Assembly (NCBI GenBank): GCA_964437465.1
Contig: CAYTGI010000003.1
Span: 23,660 to 87,659, forward strand
Reading direction: 5' to 3'
Source of the DNA: JAGQLF01 sp964437465
Lineage (GTDB): Bacteria; Patescibacteriota; Dojkabacteria; J137
Length of the DNA stretch: 64,000 bases
Both the position numbers and the translations under genes were made by a program. Below the pieces are notes generated by a model that did no database searches, was not told the origin of the DNA, and saw only the letters and a program-made list of their open reading frames with translations. Below are positions 25,309-32,908 of this stretch, piece by piece; within the stretch, counting starts at the first letter, position 1, and each line of letters begins with the position of its first letter.

Positions 25309-26677
25309 AAAGATAAAAGAGATAATAAAAAATGAGTACGATAGACAACACTCTACTTTAGGGATGATTCCATCGGAAAACTACTCTTCTAAGTCTGTTA
25401 GAGAAGCTGTTGGTTCGGTTTTAATGCATAAATATTCTGAAGGTTATCCAAATGCTAGATACTATGAAGGGAATAGTGTTGTTGACGAATTAGAAGATTT
25501 AGCTCGAGAAATGGTTTTAAAGGTTATGCTTAAACATGATAAACCTGAAATTAAAGATGACTGGCACGCGAACGTTCAAGTTCTTTCAGGAAGTTCAGCT
25601 AATTTAGCAGTTTATAACTCTGTTCTAAAGCCGGGGGATAAGATTATGAGTATGTATCTTCCGGACGGAGGACATCTATCTCACGGTTGGAGCTATAACA
25701 CCAAAGGTGCAAATTCTAAATCACAAAATATCAATTCTAAAATAACAGGTGATCTTGCATATTTAGGAGGAAATAAAAAAGTAAATTTTACTTCTAAAAT
25801 CTTTGAAGTTTTACAGTATAAAACAGATCCGAAAACTGGATTATTTAACTACGATGAAATTGAAAAGCTAGCTTTAGAGTTTAAACCTAAATACATAATT
25901 ACAGGTGGAACTTCTTATCCTAGGGATATTGATTATAAAAGAATGAGAGAAATTGCGGATAAAGTTGAAGCTTATTATCATGCGGATGTCGCCCATGAAG
26001 CTGGACTTATAGCCGGAGGAGCTGTTCCTTCACCTTTTGAATTCGCCGACTTTGTTACTTTTACTACTCATAAAACACTTAGAGGACCTAAAGGAGCAGT
26101 TGCAATGTCTAGGAAGAAATATGCTAAGAAGCTAGATAGATCAGTTTTTCCAGGTCTTCAAGGAGGGCCATTTAATCATCAAATTGCTGGGATTACTCAG
26201 GCTTTGTTTGAAGCTGATACTAAAGAGTTTGAAGGGTACGCCAAACAAGTTGTTAAAAACGCAAAGGTGCTTGCTGAAGAGTTAATGAATTATGATTTTA
26301 ATGTAATTAGTAAAGGAACGGACAAACACTTAGTTTTAATTGAAGTACTCTCTAAAGGTATTCCTGGATCACTATTCGCAAGAGCTTTAGCTTTAGTTGG
26401 AATAATCGCAAATAAAAATACTGTACCTTACGAAAAAGGAAGTCCTGCTAACCCATCCGGAGTTAGATTCGGGACTCCAATATTAACTACAAGAGGTATG
26501 AAAGAAGATGTAATAAAAGAGGTAGCAGCAATTATTAAAGATACTTTTGAAGTATGTTTAGAGCATGTTGAAGAATACGAAGATGACTTTGAAAAAACAT
26601 TTTTAGAAGATGAGGAAACTGTTCTTCTTCAAAAAAGGGTTAGTTCGTTAGCAAATAAGTATAAACTTCCAGAATAA
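25301..26677 (+). CDS. glyA: Serine hydroxymethyltransferase
   Basis: GlyA converts serine and tetrahydrofolate into glycine and 5,10-methylene-THF. The sequence has MIPSENYSS near the N-terminus, a YYEGNSVVDELE stretch (family YYGG region), DGGHLSHGW, the PLP aspartate and histidine in HADVAHEAGLIAGG, and the PLP lysine in TFTTHKTLRGPKGA. At 458 residues it is slightly longer than usual, with an insertion near residues 80-95 and a longer C-terminus. FolD, the next enzyme for methylene-THF, is 600 bases downstream on the other strand. Confidence 0.95.
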   Translation: MNKKIKEIIKNEYDRQHSTLGMIPSENYSSKSVREAVGSVLMHKYSEGYPNARYYEGNSVVDELEDLAREMVLKVMLKHDKPEIKDDWHANVQVLSGSSANLAVYNSVLKPGDKIMSMYLPDGGHLSHGWSYNTKGANSKSQNINSKITGDLAYLGGNKKVNFTSKIFEVLQYKTDPKTGLFNYDEIEKLALEFKPKYIITGGTSYPRDIDYKRMREIADKVEAYYHADVAHEAGLIAGGAVPSPFEFADFVTFTTHKTLRGPKGAVAMSRKKYAKKLDRSVFPGLQGGPFNHQIAGITQALFEADTKEFEGYAKQVVKNAKVLAEELMNYDFNVISKGTDKHLVLIEVLSKGIPGSLFARALALVGIIANKNTVPYEKGSPANPSGVRFGTPILTTRGMKEDVIKEVAAIIKDTFEVCLEHVEEYEDDFEKTFLEDEETVLLQKRVSSLANKYKLPE

Positions 26678-26714
26678 AATACTTAATAGTTAGCAATTAA
26701 TAATTAACTAAAGA

Positions 26715-27218
26715 ATGGATACTAATGATTTGCTAAAACGAGTTAAATATATTGCATTGCAATGTAGGAGTTTAATAAATCATACTTTTAAGGATGATTA
26801 TCCATCTTCAGGAAATATCGGTATATTTTCTCAAAGTTATTTAGAATTTGCATCTTTAAAAAACATATCACAAAAACTTACAAATCCAAACAGTAATCCT
26901 AAACACAAGTATTTTGAATTAATAGACCCTATACTAGTTGGTAATGATACATTTACTCATCTGTACGTAAGGAAATATGATGATAGTGATTATGGGAAAA
27001 ATAAAGGTGATGTTGATTATTTAGTTGATTTAGAAAAATATGTCCATCTAAAAGAAGCAGTTATAAAAGGTGGGTTTAAGAATGCTTTAATGTATAAAAG
27101 ACCAGGTTGGGATACGATTCAGATTTCGAACAAAGGTTATGATGTTATCTCTTACTTATCAACTAAAGAAATGGCAGAAAAAGTTAGAGTTAAGTTTGAT
27201 TCTAAGACGGATCTGTAA
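26715..27218 (+). CDS. Hypothetical protein (167 aa)
   Basis: A soluble protein of mixed structure. Segments such as FELIDPILVGNDTFTHLYVRKYD and DVDYLVDLEKYVHLKEAV look like a compact alpha/beta domain. It has no signal peptide and no known catalytic motif. It follows glyA by 37 bases on the same strand, so co-transcription is possible. It is probably conserved among CPR, but I do not recognise a family. Confidence 0.6.
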   Translation: MDTNDLLKRVKYIALQCRSLINHTFKDDYPSSGNIGIFSQSYLEFASLKNISQKLTNPNSNPKHKYFELIDPILVGNDTFTHLYVRKYDDSDYGKNKGDVDYLVDLEKYVHLKEAVIKGGFKNALMYKRPGWDTIQISNKGYDVISYLSTKEMAEKVRVKFDSKTDL

Positions 27219-27288
27219 TTCCTATAATGTCTTAAACAACTTTGGAACCTTCTACCTTTGGAACTTTTTAACATTGAAACCTTCGGGC

Positions 27289-28185
27289 CTAATACTCAAA
27301 GTTACTCGATAACCTAACAACATTTCTCAATAAACATGCAACCGTAAGTGGACCGACTCCTCCAGGGACTGGTGTAATCCAAGAAGCTTTTTCTTCAAGC
27401 TCGTGAGACCAGATAAAATCACCTTTATATTGATCTTCTTTTTTCTCACTAGTAACATCAATTAGAATTGCCCCATTTTTAATCATTGTATGATCGATTA
27501 AATCTGTTTTTCCGGTTGCTGAAACAATGATATCTGCTTTAGTTGTAAACTCATGAAGATTTTCTGTATTTTTATTTGCTATAGTTACAGTCCCTCCTAG
27601 AGAGCTTAGAATCTGAGCTAAGGGTTTTCCAATTAAATTTGAGTTGTTTATAATAACAATATTCTTACCTAATAGACTTTTTATTTTAAAGCTTCCTTCT
27701 GTTAAGGCTGACCAGGTTAAATTTTCTTCAATACATACATTTAAACATTCTAAAACAGCTTCAACGGTTGCTGGTGGTATTGATCCATTTAGTAAATAAG
27801 AGCTACTTCCTTGATTTAAAGCAGTTAATCCGTCTGCATCTTTTTCAGGTACTAGTGCGTTAAGAAACTCATTTGCATACCCATTAAGATTATCGTAAAG
27901 AGGTAATTGAATTAGCGCTCCATTCACACCGACATTGTGTCTTAGCCTATTTATCTCATGCATAAATGCTTCCTTAGTTATATCATCAGGAAATTCATAA
28001 AGCCTAGGTTCAATTCCAACCTCTTTTGCTCTTTTCATTTTGAGCTTAACGAACATTCTGCTAGCTGGATCATTTGAAGCAAGAAAAATTACTAATCGAG
28101 GTGTTCTACCAAGTATCTGGATGTTCTCTCTTATACCATTAAGAATATTATCTGCAATCTCTTTACCGTTTATATAATTAGCCAT
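27289..28185 (-). CDS. folD: Methylene-THF dehydrogenase / methenyl-THF cyclohydrolase
   Basis: FolD oxidises methylene-THF to methenyl-THF and hydrolyses it to formyl-THF. Recognised are the active-site lysine region ASRMFVKLKMKRAKEVGI, GALIQLPL, EKDADGLTALNQG, the NAD(P) segment NIVIINNSNLIGKPLA, and PVPGGVGPLTVACLL. The usual Tyr of the YVxxK motif is Phe here (FVKLK), and the family VGRSxxVG loop reads INNSNLIG. These changes may alter cofactor preference or activity. TAGAAT lies 6 nt before the ATG. With glyA it forms the one-carbon core. Confidence 0.93.
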   Translation of the reverse strand: MANYINGKEIADNILNGIRENIQILGRTPRLVIFLASNDPASRMFVKLKMKRAKEVGIEPRLYEFPDDITKEAFMHEINRLRHNVGVNGALIQLPLYDNLNGYANEFLNALVPEKDADGLTALNQGSSSYLLNGSIPPATVEAVLECLNVCIEENLTWSALTEGSFKIKSLLGKNIVIINNSNLIGKPLAQILSSLGGTVTIANKNTENLHEFTTKADIIVSATGKTDLIDHTMIKNGAILIDVTSEKKEDQYKGDFIWSHELEEKASWITPVPGGVGPLTVACLLRNVVRLSSNFEY

Positions 28186-28203
28186 AAACCAATTCTACCA
28201 CTC

Positions 28204-29133
28204 CTAGAGAATATTGTAATCTTTAGGGTTTCCTAATATGTTATCCCTAGTATCTTTTACAATTGTCTCTACAGATTCTTTTGTTAAAAATGCAATATGC
28301 TTTGTTTGAATTACGTTATCTCTTAACAGTCTAGAATCAAACATATCGTCACAATCTCCAGAGTCCCACACATCAACTCCAAGCCCAGAAAGAATCCCTT
28401 CATCTAAAGCTTTAATTGTATCATCAGAATTAAGTATGTCTCCTCGCGCAGTATTAATAAGATAGTTTGGTTTAAACCTCATTTTACTGATTAAGTCATA
28501 ATTTACAGAGTGTTTAGTATGCTCATTTAATGGAGCGTGTATTGAAACAAATTGAGATCTATCAAAAAGTTCTTCAAGAGAGTTCACCCTCTCTATTCCA
28601 TCGTAAAATTGAACAACAGGATCAAAATAGATTACATACATTCCAAAACCTTTAGCAATTTCGGAGAAATGTTGACCGATCTTTCCTAATCCATAAATAC
28701 CTATTGCTCTACCATGAAGAGCTGTACCCATAGATTCTTTTGTACGGTGATTTTCATAGTTCTTATGCTTTTTTATTTCTACTGGTATTTTACGAACTGT
28801 AGCTAGAAGTAATGTGAAAGCAAATTCTGCAATTGACTCTGGGGAGTATCTAGCAACTCTAAAAACTTCAAATCCAATCTCTTTAGCTAAATCCACATTT
28901 ACATTATTAAAACCGGCTGTTCTTAACGCTAACTTTCTAGTTCCTGAATCATACAGCTTTGGAAGGTCTGAATCTGGAATTGTACAGTCAGTGAATATTG
29001 AAATAGCATAGTAACCTTGTGACTTTTCTAAAGTGTAAAGATCAGTAGTAAATTCAGCTTCAGGTATATTAATTCTTTCAGTTTCAACTATCTCTTGTTC
29101 AAAATCTTGCCATTCAAAAAAAATAGATCTCAT
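28204..29133 (-). CDS. D-isomer-specific 2-hydroxyacid dehydrogenase (D-lactate dehydrogenase-like)
   Basis: The Rossmann motif GIYGLGKIGQHF lies near residue 142, followed by an acidic residue for NAD (YFDP). Catalytic residues match the family: Arg in INTARGDIL, an acidic residue in GVDVWDSGD, and His in TKHIAFLTKESVE. The last motif is typical of D-lactate dehydrogenases. This suggests reduction of pyruvate to D-lactate to regenerate NAD in a fermentative cell. It overlaps the upstream GerW-like gene by 4 bases (ATGA) and ends 19 bases before folD starts. Confidence 0.88.
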   Translation of the reverse strand: MRSIFFEWQDFEQEIVETERINIPEAEFTTDLYTLEKSQGYYAISIFTDCTIPDSDLPKLYDSGTRKLALRTAGFNNVNVDLAKEIGFEVFRVARYSPESIAEFAFTLLLATVRKIPVEIKKHKNYENHRTKESMGTALHGRAIGIYGLGKIGQHFSEIAKGFGMYVIYFDPVVQFYDGIERVNSLEELFDRSQFVSIHAPLNEHTKHSVNYDLISKMRFKPNYLINTARGDILNSDDTIKALDEGILSGLGVDVWDSGDCDDMFDSRLLRDNVIQTKHIAFLTKESVETIVKDTRDNILGNPKDYNIL

Positions 29134-29510
29134 TTTCTCTTCTTTTTAAGTTTAATTATGAATCTAAAGAATATAAGTAGGCCTATTGTTGCAAAAAAGA
29201 AAATATGTTTAAGTAATTGATTTATGTCGACAATCGGCTCGAATTCTGATTTCCCATCATTCATCTTAATAAAACCAATAGGTTTAATACTTGAACTAAT
29301 TCCATATCCTCCACCTTCTCCTTCAGCATCATCTCCAAGCTCATTTTTTCCTGTGCCCTTACCAATTCCTCCTCCTCCAGAATAAGAAACTTTTGAAACA
29401 GGAATGATTGTAGAACCATTCTTTTCTATTGGATCTCCGTAGACAGTTTTTGTATCAGAAGTTGACTCAACTAAATTTTTAATTTGTTGTATTAAATCTT
29501 TTAGTTCCAC
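29130..29510 (-). CDS. GerW/YtfJ family protein with C-terminal membrane anchor
   Basis: The order TVYGDPIEKNGSTIIPVSKVS, then a glycine-rich loop (GGGGIGKGTGKNELG and GEGGGYG), then KPIGFIKM matches the GerW (YtfJ) family, first known from Bacillus spores but widespread outside spore formers. A membrane segment (about residues 103-120) and basic tail are added at the C-terminus. The start is GTG, with TATACT 5 nt upstream. Its end overlaps the dehydrogenase gene by 4 bases. The biochemical role is unknown. Confidence 0.8.
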   Translation of the reverse strand: MELKDLIQQIKNLVESTSDTKTVYGDPIEKNGSTIIPVSKVSYSGGGGIGKGTGKNELGDDAEGEGGGYGISSSIKPIGFIKMNDGKSEFEPIVDINQLLKHIFFFATIGLLIFFRFIIKLKKKRK

Positions 29511-29612
29511 AAACTAGTATATTTAAATCTAGAACTAAAGTCCAACTATCTTTTCTGTAGATCAAAGAATCATATAATGTTAAAATAGCAAAGCAAATTT
29601 TGGATTGATGAG

Positions 29613-29685
29613 CGCCAGTAGCTCAGCTGGATAGAGCAACTGCCTTCTAAGCAGTAGGTCCCAGGTTCGAATCCTGGCTGGCGTA
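29613..29685 (+). tRNA. tRNA-Arg(TCT)
   Basis: A complete 73-nt cloverleaf: acceptor GCGCCAG/CTGGCGT, D stem GCTC/GAGC, anticodon arm ACTGC-CTTCTAA-GCAGT (anticodon TCT), T arm CCAGG-TTCGAAT-CCTGG, discriminator A. No CCA is encoded. A TATAAT box lies about 35 bases upstream. Confidence 0.95.
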
Positions 29686-29712
29686 TGAAAGTAAATTAAA
29701 AATTCAAAAGGT

Positions 29713-29718
29713 TATAAT
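29713..29718 (+). promoter_or_regulatory. -10 box before the nested tRNA-Lys locus
   Basis: TATAAT ends 12 bases before the outer tRNA-like 5' fragment at 29731. A transcript from here would contain the outer fragment and the inner tRNA-Lys. Confidence 0.4.
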
Positions 29719-29730
29719 TCAAATCTAGTT

Positions 29731-29969
29731 GGTCCTATAGCTCAACCGGTATCCCGAAGAATGGGCTGATAGCTCAATCGGTAGAGCAGTTGCCTCTTAA
29801 GCAATTGGTTCTGGGTTCGAGTCCCAGTCAGCTCATTCTTCGGGATTAAGCGATTGGTTGTGGGCTCCGAAAATTAAAATCCAAAGGATTTTAAAATTTT
29901 CGAGAGTCCTCGTTTTTCTATTGAAGACAAAATTAAAGAAAAAACGGGATTCGAGTCCAACCCGGATCA
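29731..29969 (+). pseudogene. Broken outer tRNA-Lys-like gene surrounding an intact tRNA-Lys
   Basis: The 5' piece GGTCCTATAGCTCAACCGGT(A) at 29731-29751 has acceptor and D-arm bases. After the inner tRNA the body resumes at 29846 as TTAAGCGATTGGTTGTGGG, matching the inner tRNA's TTAAGCAATTGGTTCTGGG. A hairpin at 29868-29902 then interrupts the T arm, and a tRNA-like 3' end (GATTCGAGTCCAACCCGGAT..) follows at 29946-29969. About 13 bases around the anticodon 5' side are missing and acceptor pairing is poor, so this outer copy is probably dead. Confidence 0.5.
29763..29835 (+). tRNA. tRNA-Lys(CTT), nested
   Basis: A complete cloverleaf: acceptor GGGCTGA/TCAGCTC, D stem GCTC/GAGC, anticodon arm GTTGC-CTCTTAA-GCAAT (anticodon CTT), T arm CTGGG-TTCGAGT-CCCAG, discriminator A. 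It is flanked by perfect 11-bp inverted repeats TCCCGAAGAAT (29752-29762) and ATTCTTCGGGA (29835-29845), which would extend the acceptor stem in the precursor. Confidence 0.93.
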
Positions 29970-30035
29970 TAAATAGGAAAAAAAGAATGAATTTTGATTT
30001 TGGAGACTAATGAAGAAATATATAGCAACTAAGGT

Positions 30036-31562
30036 TTAGCCATTTTCGTACTTATCTATCTTTTCCTTTAATTCGATCATCTTAAGTTCTCTATCTACCA
30101 TTAATCTATTCAGGTTTTCCAATTCTTCGTTTCTTTTTCTCAATTCATCTTCAATCATCTTACTTTCATTAATATTAGTAGAGATGCTAGCTACAGCATA
30201 GATTTCTCCTTTATTGTTGAATAAAGGAAATTTTCTTGAAGAGTAAATTAGATCTCCATGATCCTTTGTAGGTAGTATTTCTTCAACAGTTATCTCATCT
30301 CCTATTGTTAAAGCCTTCTTGTCATTTTCCTCAATTTTATTCGCAATCTTAACTGGAAAAAGATCTAAATCTAGTCTATTTTCAATTCTATGGAATCTAA
30401 TATCTAATATTTCAATAAATGCCTTATTTGCAAAAACGTACTTACCATTAAGGTCTTTAACATATATAAGTGCGGAGGTATTGTTTAAAATATCACTAAA
30501 TCTGGATTTAGTGATTTGTAAATCCTCGTTTAATTTTTCAGCCTGATTATGTATTTTACTTGTAGAGAAGCTGACAAGATATATGATAATTCCACTAGTT
30601 AAAGATAAAGCACCTCCGACAAATAGAACTAATAAAGGAAAAATACTTAACACCTCTTCATTAGAAAAGTCAGGCTCAGAATAAATTAAAAATTTTATTC
30701 TTTTACCACCAAAAGATATAGTTTTTTCGTTTTTTAAAGTTTCATCAGAGACAATATCTATAACTTGACCTCTTGAATATATAATATTGTTATCTTCCCA
30801 TACTTCTATATAAACATCAGCACTTTGTTTAGGTGAATTATCAAATATAGTGTCAAAAAAATCATTAACACTGAAAGCCATAGAAATAAATCCTTCTACT
30901 TCAAGTTGATCTACAGGTTCATTGGTAGTATGTATATCTGCTGGAAAAGGGATTAGGTAATGAAATCCTGGTTCATTATTAATTAAAAAGTTAAATACAT
31001 CCGAAGCTGAAGCTAACCCAGATGTCCAAGCACGATTCAAAGCTTCTCTTCTTACACTTTCTTGCCCGATATCCCAGCCTAATGTATCCTCAAGTCCTTC
31101 TAATGGATAAATATATGTAGCAGGAAAGTATGGTCCGGTTTCAGATGTGCTCTCTATTTCAAACTCATCAAGTCCATCGTAGACAACCGAACGATCATTT
31201 CTAATACTTGTTTCAAATTCATCTACTGCATCTTTGGGTATTATCGGGACATAATAAACTGAGGCAATACCCCTCAAAGAATGTAAACTTAAAATATGAC
31301 TGAAGTATTCTATCCAGCTTTTTCTATTAAATTCTTCTAATAAGTTAAAAGTTGAGCTTGCATCTTTTAAGACAATCTCGTAGTTATCAATTTGACTTTC
31401 AGCGCTTGCGATGAGATTTTCAGAAGCTATGTCAAATCTTTCTCTTGATATATTTTTGAAAGAGTTCATTAGGATGTATGAAGAAGTAATAGTCAATATA
31501 ATTAATACTAGAGGTATAAGGTATACTGACAATTTTAATATTTTTTGAAACTCTTTCTCCAT
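30036..31562 (-). CDS. CHASE-domain / PAS membrane sensor without an output domain
   Basis: Membrane segments near residues 10-32 and 308-330 bracket an extracytoplasmic CHASE-like ligand-binding domain (YFSHILSLHSLRGIASVYYVP, GYFPATYIYPL-like and LNRAWTSGLASASDV segments). A PAS domain follows (about 355-470; SALIYVKDLNGKYVFANKAF). The protein ends in a coiled coil (RNEELENLNRLMVDRELKMI). There is no HisKA, HATPase, GGDEF or other output domain, so the signal must pass to a separate partner. The adjacent tRNA region gives no clue. A full histidine kinase lies at 48680. Confidence 0.8.
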   Translation of the reverse strand: MEKEFQKILKLSVYLIPLVLIILTITSSYILMNSFKNISRERFDIASENLIASAESQIDNYEIVLKDASSTFNLLEEFNRKSWIEYFSHILSLHSLRGIASVYYVPIIPKDAVDEFETSIRNDRSVVYDGLDEFEIESTSETGPYFPATYIYPLEGLEDTLGWDIGQESVRREALNRAWTSGLASASDVFNFLINNEPGFHYLIPFPADIHTTNEPVDQLEVEGFISMAFSVNDFFDTIFDNSPKQSADVYIEVWEDNNIIYSRGQVIDIVSDETLKNEKTISFGGKRIKFLIYSEPDFSNEEVLSIFPLLVLFVGGALSLTSGIIIYLVSFSTSKIHNQAEKLNEDLQITKSRFSDILNNTSALIYVKDLNGKYVFANKAFIEILDIRFHRIENRLDLDLFPVKIANKIEENDKKALTIGDEITVEEILPTKDHGDLIYSSRKFPLFNNKGEIYAVASISTNINESKMIEDELRKRNEELENLNRLMVDRELKMIELKEKIDKYENG

Positions 31563-31629
31563 TAATACATCTTAAATAAATAGTCTTTACATGTAAATTA
31601 CATTTATTTAAGAATAGTAGCTTATGAGG

Positions 31630-31635
31630 TATAAT
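31630..31635 (+). promoter_or_regulatory. -10 box before the interrupted tRNA-His region
   Basis: TATAAT about 16 bases before the tRNA-like fragment at 31652. A single transcript from here could span the whole tRNA-like region to about 32080. Confidence 0.4.
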
Positions 31636-31651
31636 TCATAGCAACTTACTT

Positions 31652-31790
31652 GGTGGCTATTGCTCCCCGCAAGGCGGGACTAATGTGGTCATATATTTTT
31701 ACTACAATACGTTTGTAAAAATGTGACCTTATTGAGCAGTCTCCAACTTCGCTATTTGTATATCTATGTTGATATAGTGAAGAAATGACA
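31652..31790 (+). pseudogene. tRNA-His-like 5' fragment interrupted in its D loop by hairpins
   Basis: GGTGGCTATTGCTC (31652-31665) matches the start of the outer tRNA-His at 31806. The D-loop position is filled by a CCCGC/GCGGG hairpin and a longer stem (GGTCATATATTTTTAC with GTAAAAATGTGACC). GAGC (31734-31737), the other half of the D stem, follows, then AGTC and another imperfect hairpin (CTTCGCTAT... with ...ATAGTGAAG). No anticodon arm or acceptor 3' strand is present, so this copy cannot make a tRNA. Confidence 0.45.
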
Positions 31791-31854
31791 TTACATAGAG
31801 TATTTGGTGGCTATAGCTCAGTTGGTAGAGCGTCAAAGTTTTAGATTATAGTGG

Positions 31855-31931
31855 GGTGACCGTAGCTCAGTTGGTAGAGCGTCGGTTTGTGGTACCGAAT
31901 GTCGTGGGTTCGAGCCCCATCGGTCACCCCA
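31855..31931 (+). tRNA. tRNA-His(GTG), nested inside the outer tRNA-His
   Basis: A complete cloverleaf with G-1 at 31855: acceptor GTGACCG/CGGTCAC, D stem GCTC/GAGC, anticodon arm TCGGT-TTGTGGT-ACCGA (anticodon GTG), T arm GTGGG-TTCGAGC-CCCAT, discriminator C, then CCA (31929-31931), which may be encoded. Flanks form an extended stem (TTTTAGATTATAGTG and CACTGTAATTTAGAA, with some G-U pairs). Confidence 0.93.
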
Positions 31932-31952
31932 CTGTAATTTAGAAGAGGTTTG

Positions 31953-31972
31953 CCTGCCTGCCGGTAGGCAGG
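31953..31972. repeat. 20-bp GC palindrome inserted in an anticodon loop
   Basis: CCTGCCTGCCGGTAGGCAGG sits between G34 and U35 of the outer tRNA-His. It forms an 8-bp stem with a CCGG loop. A close relative is at 8601-8616. Confidence 0.7.
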
Positions 31973-32292
31973 TGGTACCGAATGTCACGGGTTCGGACTT
32001 AATTTTCTAAACGATCCCGATACAATCGGGAGAGTTTATAGAAAATTTGTTCCCGTTTCGGGAGCCCCGTTAGCCACCCAAAGATTTTTTCTGCAGTTTA
32101 TAATACACTCAAAAAGTTGACAGTATTAGGAAAATTTTACTCTAATAAAATATATTATAGGTGGTTTAAAATCGTTTTAAGTATCAAAACACCATTTTTT
32201 TATAGTTTTTAAATATATTTGAGAAAATTCTTCTTTTTGAATAACTCAGTTTGAAGTAAAAAATTGTTTTTCTTTAACTTTATAAGCTAAAC

Positions 32293-32733
32293 TTGAATGT
32301 GAAGTACAATGCATTTGCTTTGATTGAAATTATTGTTGTAGCAGCTTTAATTGCTTTTTTATCAACAATAACATTCATTGCTATTAGTCCATCTCAAAAC
32401 TTTCAGGATGTAAATAGTGCTCTAAGAAAACAGGAGCTTCTAGTAATAGTAAATGCTATTGAATTATACCAATTAGACAACAATGGCAATTTCTCATTAT
32501 TACGTGGTCAGTTCCCTGTACCAATGTACGATATTTCTTTAGCTAATATTAGAATTGATACTGGTACTTGTTAGGGTATTCCAATAGAGCTACTACCTGA
32601 GTTAGAAAATGAATATTACATACCAAAAGAAGAAGCTATAAGTGGCCTATATCGAGTACTTCCTATTGAAAATGTAGGTACATTTGCTTGTACTACTCTA
32701 GTAGATGGAAGTTTTTATTATATTTTTTTCTAG
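32293..32733 (+). pseudogene. Type IV prepilin-like gene with an in-frame TAG
   Basis: The N-terminus is a prepilin-type signal (FALIEIIVVAALIAFLSTI, with Glu at position 5 of the mature helix), then a short globular part. TAG at 32572-32574 follows DTGTC. The same frame continues as GIPIELLPELENEYYIPKEE and on to TLVDGSFYYIFF before TAG at 32731. CPR pilins usually carry a conserved C-terminal part after a similar cysteine, so the downstream 52 residues are almost certainly the missing end. The start is TTG, with TATAAG 6 nt upstream. Loss of function, stop read-through or a sequencing error are all possible. Confidence 0.65.
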
Positions 32734-32893
32734 TTGAGTTTTTCCATAATCCGATTCAAACGCTATATGTTAACCACACATTAAACTTTTTTTTTAGGAT
32801 TATTTAATCATCAAACAACTAACCTAGTCTTACCATATCTATCCCATATCTAATACATTTATATTCTTATTATTCTTTATAATGTAGCTGTAT

Positions 32894-32899
32894 TATAAT
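32894..32899 (+). promoter_or_regulatory. -10 box of the permease operon
   Basis: TATAAT ends 9 nt before the ATG at 32909, with no Shine-Dalgarno sequence. Confidence 0.5.
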
Positions 32900-32908
32900 A
32901 TCTGATAG

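Larger units (their letters stand above)
31806..32078 (+). tRNA. Outer tRNA-His(GTG) interrupted by three insertions
   Basis: The pieces are 31806-31834 (G-1, acceptor GTGGCTA, D arm, first TC of the anticodon stem), 31947-31952 (GGTTTG), 31973-31995 (TGGTACCGAATGTCACGGG and TTCG) and 32063-32078 (AGC CCCGT TAGCCAC C). Joined, they give a perfect tRNA-His: anticodon arm TCGGT-TTGTGGT-ACCGA, T arm ACGGG-TTCGAGC-CCCGT, acceptor GTGGCTA/TAGCCAC, and G-1 opposite C73. The insertions are 112, 20 and 67 nt. Whether they are spliced out or disable the gene is unknown. Confidence 0.55.

Noticed and set aside
26678..27288. Repeated CTTTGGAAC motif at about 27239 and 27256
   Set aside because: Only two short copies in low-complexity intergenic sequence; no structure or recurrence to support a function.
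29613..32078. CRISPR-like array in the tRNA region
   Set aside because: The repeats are tRNA pieces and palindromes of unequal spacing; there are no uniform direct repeats and no cas genes anywhere in the window.
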